Source of the DNA: Muribaculum sp.
GTDB lineage: Bacteria > Bacillota > Clostridia > Lachnospirales > Lachnospiraceae
Direction: 5' to 3'
Assembly: GCA_023663735.1 (NCBI GenBank)
Contig: JAMPGV010000031.1
Span: 1-34,020 of the forward strand
DNA: 34,020 nucleotides
The position numbers and the translations under genes are program-made. The stretch's first letter is position 1. Each line of letters starts with the position of its first letter. A model generated the notes under the pieces. It saw only the letters and a program-made list of their open reading frames with translations, was not told the DNA's origin and ran no database searches. Shown piece by piece: positions 22,865 to 31,267 of this stretch.

Positions 22865-24642
22865 GAAATCGTGACCTCCCTGCCCCGGCTCCGCCGAAAC
22901 CCCCGCGATAACGTGACCGCGATCTGAAACGTTCCCTTCTCCACGTTCTGCCGAAGCGCCTGTTCCCTGACGTCCCGGTTGCCGTTCCACCTGCTCTCCC
23001 ATCCGGCTTCCCATCTGTCTGCGAAAAGCTTCTGCTCCCCATAGACAATCGAATGGGGTGGTCTTCCACCGTTCCCGTACTCATATAGAAAATGGCAGCC
23101 TTCATACAGCACGCCCCACCGGATCAACGCCTCCTCCCCCGGGAATCCATAGGAAATTTCCTCCGAATACAGGATCCGGCCTTTCCGATAACGGTTCGGA
23201 ACAGGAATCACCGCCACACCGCGTCGGATTTCTTCCCGCCGGTTTTCCCGCAGCCATTCCTTCAACTGCTCCGGCGCAGCGTCCGGTTTCGGAAATGCAG
23301 GCGGCGGAAGTTCCGGCGAAGGCTCCGGCAGCGGCGGTTTTGTCCAAAAGGGATTCCGTTTTCCCCCCAAACGTTTCAGGAGACCGCGCCACGGAATCTC
23401 CACAATTCCGTCCTCCTCCTCAACGCGCTCCAAAAGCGCCTCCCCGCCGGGATGAACCACGTAAACCCGCGGCCGGAAGTCCTGTTGTAGGACAAAACGG
23501 TATTCGTCCTCTTCCCCTGTCTTCTCCACTCTCAAATGCCCCAGCGGAACCCAGTCCGCCGGCCGGCTCTCTCCCACAGATTCCCGCAGGCAGCTTTGCA
23601 CCGCCCGATTCTCTCCTGCGGATTCCCACAGCCAGCCCTGCACCGGCTGGCTCTCTCTTGCGGACTCCCGCAGACCGTCCCGCACCGGCTGACTCTCTCT
23701 TGTGGACTCCCGCAGACCGTCCCGCACCGGCTGGCTCTCTCTCTCGGATCCCCGCAGACAGCTTTGCACTGTTCGGCGGTATTCCGATACCGTCTCTATG
23801 GACAGCCGGGAAGAGGCCGACTCCACCGTCTCTGTTTTACCAAAGATTTCCACCGCAATTTCCATGCGGTTCAGCTCCAACTCCACGGGGAGTCTCCTGT
23901 TCTCCTCCGTACAGATCTCCCACTCCTGCGACAGCTCTCCCGTGAATCCCGTCCATTCTTTCTCCAAAATTTCAAAAGATTTGCCCGTCTCGGCAAAAAA
24001 AGCGCCCTGCATCTTCACCGCGCCCCGCCAGCGGATCTTGGCGCTCGCCCCGTCCCGCGCCCGCATCTGTAAACGCATCCGGAACATACTGTCCTCGGGG
24101 ATCAGTCTGGGAATCTTAAGAATCAGCTTAACCGCCTCGCCGTCATACAGCACCCGCTCCTGCGTGAACATGCGCTCCTTCACATGGGTCTGCGCCCACA
24201 GACGCCGCCACTCTTCCTCGGAATACGCTCCCAGCGAAAAGGTCTCCCGAATCCGCGCCACCTGACATACCGTCTTGTCTCCCTCCAGAATCGCCTGTTC
24301 GCTCTCCGCGGGTTGTTCGTCATATCGGATTCCCAATATAAAATCCGGTTCCTTCTCCGGGTTCAGCCCTTTGATTCCCTTGACGTCCCATTCGGTATCC
24401 TGCGGCGCAATAATAATCCGCCCCGCCGGGTCTAGGGCGCTTCCCGCCGTCAGCTTCAAACCGCCCTCCTGCCCGGTTTTCAACTCCAAACCTTCGATAA
24501 TCCCACAGCCCTGAAATTTGCGGTTCAAAAACTCCAGCTTGCGGCTGCCGTATTCCTGCTCGTTGATAAAGTCGGCGGCATGGAGCAGCTTGCCGGGATA
24601 ATATCGGGTTTTGATCAATGCCTGATCTATTTTACTTTCCAT
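22840..24642 (-). CDS. Large first gene of the eCIS operon, baseplate/fibre candidate
   Basis: The 600-aa product opens with (K)TRYYPGKLLHAADFINEQEY and (F)QGCGIIEGLEL, a pattern I know from uncharacterised proteins of phage-tail-like loci. A beta-rich region follows (about 60-290). Residues 294-363 are five 14-residue tandem repeats of the type DGLRESTRESQPVR. After a Pro-rich linker (about 435-460) comes a C-terminal beta-rich domain. There is no signal peptide. GGGGAG lies 8 bases before the ATG. It is the best candidate in the locus for a peripheral baseplate or receptor-contacting protein, but no fibre domain is recognised, so this is inference. Confidence 0.7.
   Translation of the reverse strand: MESKIDQALIKTRYYPGKLLHAADFINEQEYGSRKLEFLNRKFQGCGIIEGLELKTGQEGGLKLTAGSALDPAGRIIIAPQDTEWDVKGIKGLNPEKEPDFILGIRYDEQPAESEQAILEGDKTVCQVARIRETFSLGAYSEEEWRRLWAQTHVKERMFTQERVLYDGEAVKLILKIPRLIPEDSMFRMRLQMRARDGASAKIRWRGAVKMQGAFFAETGKSFEILEKEWTGFTGELSQEWEICTEENRRLPVELELNRMEIAVEIFGKTETVESASSRLSIETVSEYRRTVQSCLRGSERESQPVRDGLRESTRESQPVRDGLRESARESQPVQGWLWESAGENRAVQSCLRESVGESRPADWVPLGHLRVEKTGEEDEYRFVLQQDFRPRVYVVHPGGEALLERVEEEDGIVEIPWRGLLKRLGGKRNPFWTKPPLPEPSPELPPPAFPKPDAAPEQLKEWLRENRREEIRRGVAVIPVPNRYRKGRILYSEEISYGFPGEEALIRWGVLYEGCHFLYEYGNGGRPPHSIVYGEQKLFADRWEAGWESRWNGNRDVREQALRQNVEKGTFQIAVTLSRGFRRSRGREVTISWIAYRTV
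23554..23763. repeat. Five 42-bp tandem repeats within the first eCIS gene
   Basis: On the minus strand five in-frame 42-base units encode SCLRGSERESQPVR, DGLRESTRESQPVR, DGLRESARESQPVQ, GWLWESAGENRAVQ and SCLRESVGESRPAD (residues 294-363). Units 2 and 3 are nearly identical at DNA level. Flanking protein on both sides is non-repetitive. The unit keeps the frame, so copy number may vary between strains. Confidence 0.92.
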
Positions 24643-24780
24643 CTTGCCGTCTCCCCTTCCCGCTCGTTGTGTCCTTGTTACGCATAATAGATTCCGAAAT
24701 GCAAAAATTCAGTATTCAGCGTCAAAAAATGCATCTTATCTTTCATTTTTTCCATCATATCACAGGATTCGGGAATATCT

Positions 24781-24810
24781 TTATTTTACTACCGATATGT
24801 AGTAAAATAA
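24781..24810. promoter_or_regulatory. Perfect 12-bp inverted repeat, candidate operator
   Basis: TTATTTTACTAC (24781-24792) and GTAGTAAAATAA (24799-24810) are exact inverted repeats around CGATAT. The TACTAC/GTAGTA core recalls BlaI/MecI/CopY-type operators, though the 6-base centre is wider than usual for those. It lies about 140 bases before the eCIS operon and 170 before the MATE gene. Neither strand has a T-run long enough to call it a terminator, so a repressor site is the better reading. Confidence 0.55.
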
Positions 24811-24852
24811 TGCGTCATTTAGATATTTTAGAAATCGTGAAGTCAAAACAAC

Positions 24853-24965
24853 GGATGTCAGGCTCCGCCAGACATCCTTATGTTAAACAAAAATCCGGCT
24901 TGACAGCCGGAAATCCATGCAGTACTATTAGACCGCCGGAAACAAATTTTCAAATCCGGCGGATA
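24853..24965 (+). promoter_or_regulatory. Three-hairpin leader of the MATE gene
   Basis: Hairpin 1 pairs GGATGTC (24853-24859) with GACATCC (24871-24877). Hairpin 2 pairs TCCGGCT (24894-24900) with AGCCGGA (24905-24911) over a TGAC loop. Hairpin 3 pairs CCGCCGGA (24933-24940) with TCCGGCGG (24955-24962) and ends at the edge of the AGGATGG ribosome site. Arms of hairpins 2 and 3 share TCCGGC/GCCGGA, so alternative pairing is possible. It matches no riboswitch class I can name. Confidence 0.45.
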
Positions 24966-24981
24966 GGATGGAAAAACGATC

Positions 24982-26349
24982 ATGGCGGAAAAGACGACGA
25001 AAGACATGACTCAGGGGAGTCCCCTGAAGCTGATTCTGGGCTTTGCCCTGCCCATGCTTCTGGGGCTTTTGTTTCAACAATTTTACAGCATGGTAGACAC
25101 GATTATCGTGGGGAAATGGCTGGGCGTGGATTCTCTGGCGGCTGTAGGCTCCACCGGTTCCATCAATTTCATGATTATCGGTTTCTGCATGGGCGTCTGC
25201 AGCGGATTCGCCATACCCGTTGCCCAGCGGTTCGGGTCAAAAGATTATGTTTCTCTGCGGAAATTCGTGGCGAACAGCGTCTGGGTCTCCGCTGTTTTGG
25301 CCGTCGTCATGACAACTGTCGTGTGTATGCTCTGTATGCCGATCCTTCGGCTTATGAAGACGCCCGATAACATTATCGGCGAGGCCTATGATTATATTTT
25401 TGTGATTTTTCTGGGGATCCCCGTGACTTATTTATACAATCTGCTGTCCGGCATTATCCGTTCTCTGGGCGACAGCAAAACCCCGGTCTATTTCCTGATT
25501 CTCTCTTCGGTCATCAATATCATCCTCGATATCGTATCCATCCGATGGCTGCGCATGGGCGTATCGGGACCGGCCGCCGCCACCGTCATCTCGCAGGGCG
25601 TCTCCGGCGTTCTGTGTCTGCTCTACATGTACCGCAAATTCGAGATTCTGCACATTGCCAAGGACGAATGGCGCATTGACTGGCCGCACATCCGGACGCT
25701 CCTCTATATGGGTCTGCCCATGGGACTGCAATATTCCATCACCGCCATCGGCAGCGTCATCCTTCAGACCGCGGTAAACGGTCTCGGCTCCGCCGCCGTG
25801 GCTGCGGTTACGGCGGGCGGCAAGATGAGCATGTTCTTCTGCTGTCCCTTCGACGCGCTGGGCGGAACCATCGCGACATATGCGGGTCAGAACGTGGGCG
25901 CAAGACAGCCGGAGCGGATCGACCGCGGTATCAAGTCCGCAGTCCTCATCGGCTTTCTCTACTCCCTTGCGGCTTGCGCCGTTCTGGTTTTCTTCGGAGA
26001 CGCCATCGCTCTGCTGTTTCTGGATGCGGACGAGACGGCCATCCTGTCGCAGGTACATCGCTTTGTGATCGCCAACAGCACCTTTTACATGGCTCTCACG
26101 TTGGTGAATGTAGTGCGGTTCTGCATACAAGGCATGGGATTCAGCGCCTTTGCCATTCTTGCGGGCGTCTGCGAAATGATTGCCCGCGCCATCATGGGTT
26201 TCGGACTGGTACCCATGCTTGGCTTCAACGCCGTATGTTTTGCCAATCCTCTGGCGTGGGTTCTGGCGGACGCCTTTTTGATCCCCGCCTACTTGATCTG
26301 CAGGAGCAGACTAAAAAGGATGTTCGGGCGTCAGCCCCAAAATGCATAA
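24982..26349 (+). CDS. MATE family efflux transporter (second copy)
   Basis: The 455-aa product has 12 predicted membrane helices. Its MATE-type first half carries (F)ALPMLLGLLFQQFYSMVDT then IIVGKWLGVDSLAAVGS, and the second half carries the repeat (F)FCCPFDALGGTIATYAGQN and VG. It would export cationic compounds using an ion gradient. AGGATGG lies before the ATG. It is transcribed away from the eCIS operon behind a structured leader, and ends 19 bases from the convergent WG-repeat gene. Similarity to the MATE protein encoded at 4443-5840 is at family level only. Confidence 0.92.
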   Translation: MAEKTTKDMTQGSPLKLILGFALPMLLGLLFQQFYSMVDTIIVGKWLGVDSLAAVGSTGSINFMIIGFCMGVCSGFAIPVAQRFGSKDYVSLRKFVANSVWVSAVLAVVMTTVVCMLCMPILRLMKTPDNIIGEAYDYIFVIFLGIPVTYLYNLLSGIIRSLGDSKTPVYFLILSSVINIILDIVSIRWLRMGVSGPAAATVISQGVSGVLCLLYMYRKFEILHIAKDEWRIDWPHIRTLLYMGLPMGLQYSITAIGSVILQTAVNGLGSAAVAAVTAGGKMSMFFCCPFDALGGTIATYAGQNVGARQPERIDRGIKSAVLIGFLYSLAACAVLVFFGDAIALLFLDADETAILSQVHRFVIANSTFYMALTLVNVVRFCIQGMGFSAFAILAGVCEMIARAIMGFGLVPMLGFNAVCFANPLAWVLADAFLIPAYLICRSRLKRMFGRQPQNA

Positions 26350-26365
26350 CGCTTTCATCAGCGTT
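26348..26365. terminator. Short stem-loop between convergent MATE and WG-repeat genes
   Basis: AACGCT (26348-26353) pairs with AGCGTT (26360-26365) over six bases. It overlaps the MATE stop codon and lies just before the end of the convergent gene. Without a strong T-run it is at best a weak two-way terminator. Confidence 0.35.
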
Positions 26366-26368
26366 TCC

Positions 26369-28720
26369 CTAACTGACCGAATAGTCAATCCAAAGATCAA
26401 ACGGAGAGAGATACCGGTATCGGTTACATATTTTCTCATATTGTTCCCAAGCCGTCCGCGCTCCGTCCACCGTATATTCCGTCACGGAGGAAGTCTCCGC
26501 AATGGACTGCGCGGTGTGGGGTTGATTTTGCTGATCATAAAATTCCCCCGCATGATCCCGGAGTTCTTCCGGGTCGTAATTGGAAACCGTCTGGCTGATA
26601 CAGTAAAAAGAAGCGGCGTCCACAGCCTCCCCGTTTTGAATCTCATAAATATCCCCGCCGTAGGAAAATCCGCCGAAACCGCCGTAGACACCTTCCTCCC
26701 CCGGGAGTACCCGCGCCTGTTCCTCATCGTACCAGAGACAGGCCAAATCCCCTCTCATGGAACCGCCACATTCATATCCCCGGATCAGCTCTGTTGCTTC
26801 ACCGTCTTGAATCATGGCAAACCCACTGTAAGATAACGGAAATCCGGTCCGTTGATAAGGCGACGCATAGACATACAACAGCACCTCCCCGTCTTCTTCC
26901 AGACGGAACAATTTACACACTTTCTGATATCCGCGGACTTCCGACGCAAACCACTCGTCCTGCTCTTTATCTTCCGCCCCGAACGTCCCCGTCTGCACCC
27001 ACCTAAAATACGCGGCGGCATATGCGGCGGCGCGGGGCGTTATATGGTTCTGCAGAAGCGCTTTCTTCATATCTGCCTCCGCCTCCTCCCCTGTCCTCAC
27101 CAGCACGATTTTGCTGTTTCCTCCGCTATACCGTTCCATGCAGTAAATATGTTCTGCGCCATATACATCATAAGCGTTGCCGTAATGATACTCGGGGAGC
27201 AGCGCTGTCTCGCCTTTGCCGTTTAGAAAACCATACTTTTGATTTTTGACAATTTTATAACAGTCGCCGACTTTTGTAATCTGTTCCCACATGCCGACGG
27301 CAATTTTCTTCCCATTACAGTCATACAATTCTGTCAGCGCGTCTGTCTTAAAGGCCATGGAACCGTCCTCAAAAAGCTGCGCCTCGTCATATTGGATAGG
27401 ATATTCCAAAGTACCGTCCTCCCGGATGATTCCATATTTTTTATTCTGTTTTACCACCGCCCGGCTCCCCACAAAAGATAGCCAGTCATAAATCGGCGGT
27501 ATAACTTCCGACAGATCTTCCACGCTTAAGTATCCATACTTCGCGGTTGACGAAGCATTTTCCCCGTCCTGCGGATCGGCTGCGACACATACTGTCAAAC
27601 CGCCTCCCATCGTTCCCTCTTCATAGTTGATCCATTCGTAGACAATAGGAAGCTTTACGTTCCCTTGATAATCCAGCACGCCATACTTCCCGTTTTCACG
27701 CACGATTACCAGCTCTTTTCCGGGAACCGGAGACAGTCTCTCATATTGCGGCTCCCACAGGAAATGCCCGCTTCCGTCGAACAGCCCGCACTTTCCGTCC
27801 CGTTTCACACAAAACAGGCCTCCGCTGTAATCGATCTGCTCCCATCCCTCGCTCAAATACAGTCTTCCCGCCCTGTCAAAGCAGTACCAGAGACCATCCC
27901 GCTTAACCTGAAAATAATTTTCGTCCGCTCGGATTTCTTCATATTCTGTCGGCAGAATCTCCCTGCCGTCTTCTCCGATCAAACCCAGTCCGCCGTCTTT
28001 CATGACCGGCGCCGCCCCATCACGAAAATAGCCCACATTATCATAAACCGGCTCCGCTATGATCCTGCCGCTCTTGTCCAGATAACCGTATTTGCCGTCC
28101 ACACTAAAATAAGCGTATCCCTCCCGGAAAGAACTGACGCTGTCACAGTCCGGCTGCAGAACCGCATTGCCCTCCCGATCCATAAAACCGTACTCTTCCC
28201 CTCTGCAATAATAGGCCAGTCCCTCCGAGAAGGGCGCGGCCTGATCGTAGACAAAGGGCAGAACGGTTTCTCCGTCCTTTCCGATATATCCGTATTTGCC
28301 GTCAAGACACACACAGGCCAGTCCCTCCGAGAAAGGCGACGCATCTTCGTAGACATAGGGGGCAATCTCCTCTCCGTCTTCCGTGACAAACCCATAATAG
28401 GCGCCATTATAAATGCAGTAAGAGCCTTCCGAATAGAGAATCGTGTCCATCCACTTGCCCTCCGGAGACTCTGCGATTCTAGGATATTGGGAATCCGTAT
28501 CCGGCTGCGCGTCTGCGGATATCGTTGACTGCGCCTCCGATGGGATTTCGGACGCTGCTGCAGATGGGATTTCCGGCTGTGTTTCGTCTAATGCTCCGCT
28601 TTCCGGTTCGAGGAGATCCGTCCTGCCGCAGCCGGACAATGCCAGTATGCAGATCATGACGGCGGCATATAGCGTGATCCGTTTTCTTGATTTTGCGTTG
28701 TTTTTCTTTTTCCTTTGCAT
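26369..28720 (-). CDS. WG-repeat lipoprotein
   Basis: The 783-aa product has a lipoprotein signal (LALSGC, lipid-modified Cys31) and a Ser/Glu-rich linker (about 32-85). About twelve WG-type beta repeats follow (about 95-530), each with a (K)YGY(I/L)..(D/E)G core followed by a P..Y(D/E) turn; GKYGYIGKDGETVLPFVYDQ is a clear example. The last ~220 residues form a separate domain of no known family. WG repeats fold as extended beta scaffolds that bind ligands or proteins. The protein should be exposed on the outer face of the membrane. GAGG lies 5 bases before the ATG. Its partner is unknown. Confidence 0.85.
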   Translation of the reverse strand: MQRKKKNNAKSRKRITLYAAVMICILALSGCGRTDLLEPESGALDETQPEIPSAAASEIPSEAQSTISADAQPDTDSQYPRIAESPEGKWMDTILYSEGSYCIYNGAYYGFVTEDGEEIAPYVYEDASPFSEGLACVCLDGKYGYIGKDGETVLPFVYDQAAPFSEGLAYYCRGEEYGFMDREGNAVLQPDCDSVSSFREGYAYFSVDGKYGYLDKSGRIIAEPVYDNVGYFRDGAAPVMKDGGLGLIGEDGREILPTEYEEIRADENYFQVKRDGLWYCFDRAGRLYLSEGWEQIDYSGGLFCVKRDGKCGLFDGSGHFLWEPQYERLSPVPGKELVIVRENGKYGVLDYQGNVKLPIVYEWINYEEGTMGGGLTVCVAADPQDGENASSTAKYGYLSVEDLSEVIPPIYDWLSFVGSRAVVKQNKKYGIIREDGTLEYPIQYDEAQLFEDGSMAFKTDALTELYDCNGKKIAVGMWEQITKVGDCYKIVKNQKYGFLNGKGETALLPEYHYGNAYDVYGAEHIYCMERYSGGNSKIVLVRTGEEAEADMKKALLQNHITPRAAAYAAAYFRWVQTGTFGAEDKEQDEWFASEVRGYQKVCKLFRLEEDGEVLLYVYASPYQRTGFPLSYSGFAMIQDGEATELIRGYECGGSMRGDLACLWYDEEQARVLPGEEGVYGGFGGFSYGGDIYEIQNGEAVDAASFYCISQTVSNYDPEELRDHAGEFYDQQNQPHTAQSIAETSSVTEYTVDGARTAWEQYEKICNRYRYLSPFDLWIDYSVS

Positions 28721-28906
28721 AGAATCCTCGTTTTCTATTTTTTATCAGATGATTGCAAAACACGCCAATTTGTAAAGAGTCATTGATATACCGGCACATG
28801 ACACAATTAGACAACGATTCGGCGGGTGGGTGCCATTGTGGTATTTTTTATACTACCATGTACATACATCAAAGTTGCATCCCAACCGCCTGAGCGTCCT
28901 CATTAC

Positions 28907-29458
28907 TCAATAGAGCAATTTATTCCCCTTTTCACAGATCTCATAAATCTCGTCATACTTCGCCTCGATCAGCGGCGCAAGCTTTTTTGTCCGCCTCTCC
29001 AAAACTTTTCTATAAAGAAAATAAGGCAGCGCCCATCCGAGAAATCCCGGCACCGCCAAGACGATACACAAAATAATCTGCGGCGGCTGTGCCGTCACCG
29101 CAAAAGTGGAAGCTGCCATAAATGCAGTCCCGAAAATTCCCAGAACAAGCGCATAAACCGTAGCTGTGGAAGTTTTACTCCTCTCTAACGCCTCTATTTC
29201 CGCAACACAGGCCTCAAAATTCCTCTGTAATCTGGTAAGTTCCATTTTATTGAGGATTTTGCGGTCCCGCCTCAAACGAATCACCTTCCGGCGGCCGCCG
29301 GTTCTCTCTTCCGGACCGCTCTCCGGGAGACTGTCGTTGATCTCCCACCCGAAATTTTCATATCCGTCCAGAAGAAGCGCCGTAAAGCGGCTGTCCGCGG
29401 TGATTTCCCTATACTCGTAGCCCACGTAATTGCGTTGCTTTACTCCCATATTATCCAT
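28907..29458 (-). CDS. Two-helix membrane protein co-transcribed with the histidine kinase
   Basis: The 183-aa product starts (V)KQRNYVGYEYREI, a pattern I associate with an uncharacterised Clostridia membrane-protein family. It has a soluble charged part (about 45-95), two membrane helices (about 99-121 and 127-148) and a cytoplasmic C-terminal helix (KKLAPLIEAKYDEIYE). It starts 5 bases after the kinase stop, so it is the third gene of the two-component operon. Start choice between residues 1 and 4 is uncertain. A decayed copy of its C-terminal end lies at 33878-33931. Confidence 0.72.
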   Translation of the reverse strand: MDNMGVKQRNYVGYEYREITADSRFTALLLDGYENFGWEINDSLPESGPEERTGGRRKVIRLRRDRKILNKMELTRLQRNFEACVAEIEALERSKTSTATVYALVLGIFGTAFMAASTFAVTAQPPQIILCIVLAVPGFLGWALPYFLYRKVLERRTKKLAPLIEAKYDEIYEICEKGNKLLY

Positions 29459-29463
29459 TATTA

Positions 29464-30567
29464 TTACCCATTCCTTCCACTTCTCTCAGCCACAAAACAA
29501 TTTGAAAATTTTTCCGCCGCCCCTGTTTGGGCCGCGGGCAAGATCACCGTAAAAGTACTTCCCTCCCCCACTTCGCTGCGGATCTGGATTTCCCCGTCCA
29601 TCAATTCCAACACCCGTTTTACCAGCGCAAGGCCAAGACCGTTTCCCTCCATGGAATGGGAAGTGTCTCCTTGATAAAATTTATCAAAAATACGGTTGAT
29701 GCTCTCTCTCGCTATACCGCATCCTGTATCCGACACCGATATCCGGACAAATTTTTCATCCGACGTCTGGCGGAGTGCAATGCTTCCGCCCCGGTTTGTA
29801 AATTTCACCGCATTGGAGAGCAGATTGTTCCACACCAGCTCCATCAGGCTCGCATCCGCTTCGATCATCGCCCGGTCTTCCAGATCCGCCTTCAGATCAA
29901 TCTCCTTTTCCTCCAGTGCATCCTCAAACAAAAAAACGCTCTCACACAGCTGTCTACAGACATCATAAGTTTCCGTATCCGGCGTAATCCGTTGATGTTC
30001 CAGTTTATTCAATTTCAAAATATTGCTGATCAGGGAGGAAAGCTTTGCCGCCGCGTCTTCGATTCCTCTTGTATATTCCTCCCGCCGCTCCTCGGAAATC
30101 TGTCCCGTCCGCAGAAGCTGCGCATAATTTTTGATAACGGCAATCGGCGTTTTCATCTCATGAGACACATTAGAGACAAAATCCGTTTTCAGGGTCTCGA
30201 TACTTCCCAGTTCCTCCACCATCTTGTTAAAATTCAGAATCATAACGTCCAGATAATCCAGTTTATCCGCCGTATGCAGCGTGGGGACATATACGGAAAA
30301 ATCCCCTTCCGACACTTTTTTCATCGCCTCCGCCATCCTGTGCAGAGGCTCTTCATAGGTACTTTTCATTTTCTGCCTTGTAAACAGGGTGAGTCCCACA
30401 GCCACCATCCCCCAATAGACGATGGGGACCATCGTCTGTGCCAACTCCCCCAAATGAAGGGTGTTCATCAATACGATCAGGCCGGTGTGGATGCCGGACA
30501 TTAGGAGCAAAACCCCTAAGTAGATGGCAAACAGAGACGGCGGAAAAAGATTCTCCTTGATTTTCAT
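29464..30567 (-). CDS. Sensor histidine kinase
   Basis: The 367-aa product has two N-terminal membrane helices (about 12-34 and 45-63) with only a very short outside loop, a HAMP-like linker (about 64-120), the H-box FVSNVSHEMKTP with the phosphorylated His136, an N-box WNNLLSNAVKF, G1 VSDTGCGIA and G2 GNGLGLALV. The small outside loop suggests it senses within the membrane or through a partner. Its ATG overlaps the regulator stop in ATGA, so the pair is co-translated. The downstream two-helix protein may be that partner. Confidence 0.93.
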   Translation of the reverse strand: MKIKENLFPPSLFAIYLGVLLLMSGIHTGLIVLMNTLHLGELAQTMVPIVYWGMVAVGLTLFTRQKMKSTYEEPLHRMAEAMKKVSEGDFSVYVPTLHTADKLDYLDVMILNFNKMVEELGSIETLKTDFVSNVSHEMKTPIAVIKNYAQLLRTGQISEERREEYTRGIEDAAAKLSSLISNILKLNKLEHQRITPDTETYDVCRQLCESVFLFEDALEEKEIDLKADLEDRAMIEADASLMELVWNNLLSNAVKFTNRGGSIALRQTSDEKFVRISVSDTGCGIARESINRIFDKFYQGDTSHSMEGNGLGLALVKRVLELMDGEIQIRSEVGEGSTFTVILPAAQTGAAEKFSNCFVAERSGRNG

Positions 30568-31235
30568 AGCAGCACCGCCTTATATCCCAATCCTCTCACA
30601 GTCACGATCTGAAACCCGTCGCAAGCCGAGAGTTTGTCCCGAAGCTTTGTCACATACACGTCTACCGCCCGCAGATTGGTATCGCTGTCCACGCCCCAGA
30701 ATTCGTCCATGAGCTGCGCTCTGGAAAAAGTCTTTTTCGGATAGGATAACAGCTTATAAATAATGTGAAACTCTCTTGTGGTAAGGCTGATCTCCTCTCC
30801 GTCGATCTCCGCGCTCATACCGTCTGCATCCAACACCAGATTTCCCACGATGATTTTTCTCTCTGTCTCAATATTTGCCCGGCGCAGCAATGCTTTGACC
30901 CGAAGCAGCAGTTCGTCCAGCTCAATGGGTTTTACCATATAATCGTCGATTCCCAGCCGGAATCCCTTCTGCTTGGAAGGCAGGTCGTCCTTTGCCGACA
31001 TGAACAGTATGGGAATCGTCTGATTAACCTGCCGGATTGTCCGTGCAAACTCGAATCCGTCGATTTCCGGCATCATGATATCGGAAATGATCAGCTCGTA
31101 AAGATTGCGGTACATCTCGTCATACGCTTCCATAGCATTTAGGCATCCCTTTGCATGAAATCCGCTGTCATTCAAATAAGTACAGACAATCCTGTTCAAT
31201 TTCACATCGTCTTCCACTACCAATATCGGAATCAT
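30564..31235 (-). CDS. OmpR-family response regulator
   Basis: The 223-aa product has a receiver domain (acidic ED(D) near residues 8-10, phosphorylated Asp52 in IISDIMMPEIDG, Ser80, Lys102 in DDYMVKPIEL) and a winged-helix DNA-binding domain (about 128-223, with LTTREFHIIYKLLSYP and AVDVYVTKLRDKL). AGGGGA precedes the ATG. The gene is separated from the upstream membrane-protein gene by repeat copy D, which leaves only ~32 bases of native sequence before the ATG. Targets are not visible; the neighbouring small membrane proteins are candidates. Confidence 0.94.
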   Translation of the reverse strand: MIPILVVEDDVKLNRIVCTYLNDSGFHAKGCLNAMEAYDEMYRNLYELIISDIMMPEIDGFEFARTIRQVNQTIPILFMSAKDDLPSKQKGFRLGIDDYMVKPIELDELLLRVKALLRRANIETERKIIVGNLVLDADGMSAEIDGEEISLTTREFHIIYKLLSYPKKTFSRAQLMDEFWGVDSDTNLRAVDVYVTKLRDKLSACDGFQIVTVRGLGYKAVLL

Positions 31236-31267
31236 AGACCATATCCCCTCTTTCTAATGAAATTGTT

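Larger units (their letters stand above)
24643..24981. other. Divergent intergenic region between the eCIS operon and the second MATE gene
   Basis: This 339-base AT-rich region must hold the promoters of both transcripts. On the minus strand a TATTAT (24684-24689) is a possible -10 for the eCIS operon but lacks a good -35 at proper spacing; a TTGACG at 24720-24725 is too far from it. The region also contains a perfect inverted repeat (24781-24810) and a chain of hairpins (24853-24962). No small gene or known riboswitch is recognised. Confidence 0.7.

Noticed and set aside
22865-23014. Longer start for the Pvc16-like cap protein
   Set aside because: The extension is low in hydrophobic residues and lies within the preceding gene. 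The GGGAGG site fits the start at 22864.
6630-24642. Prophage or R-type tailocin
   Set aside because: No integrase, terminase, capsid, holin or lysin gene is present, while DUF4157, the large AAA+ ATPase, the Pvc16-like cap and the Afp7-like adaptor are eCIS marks.
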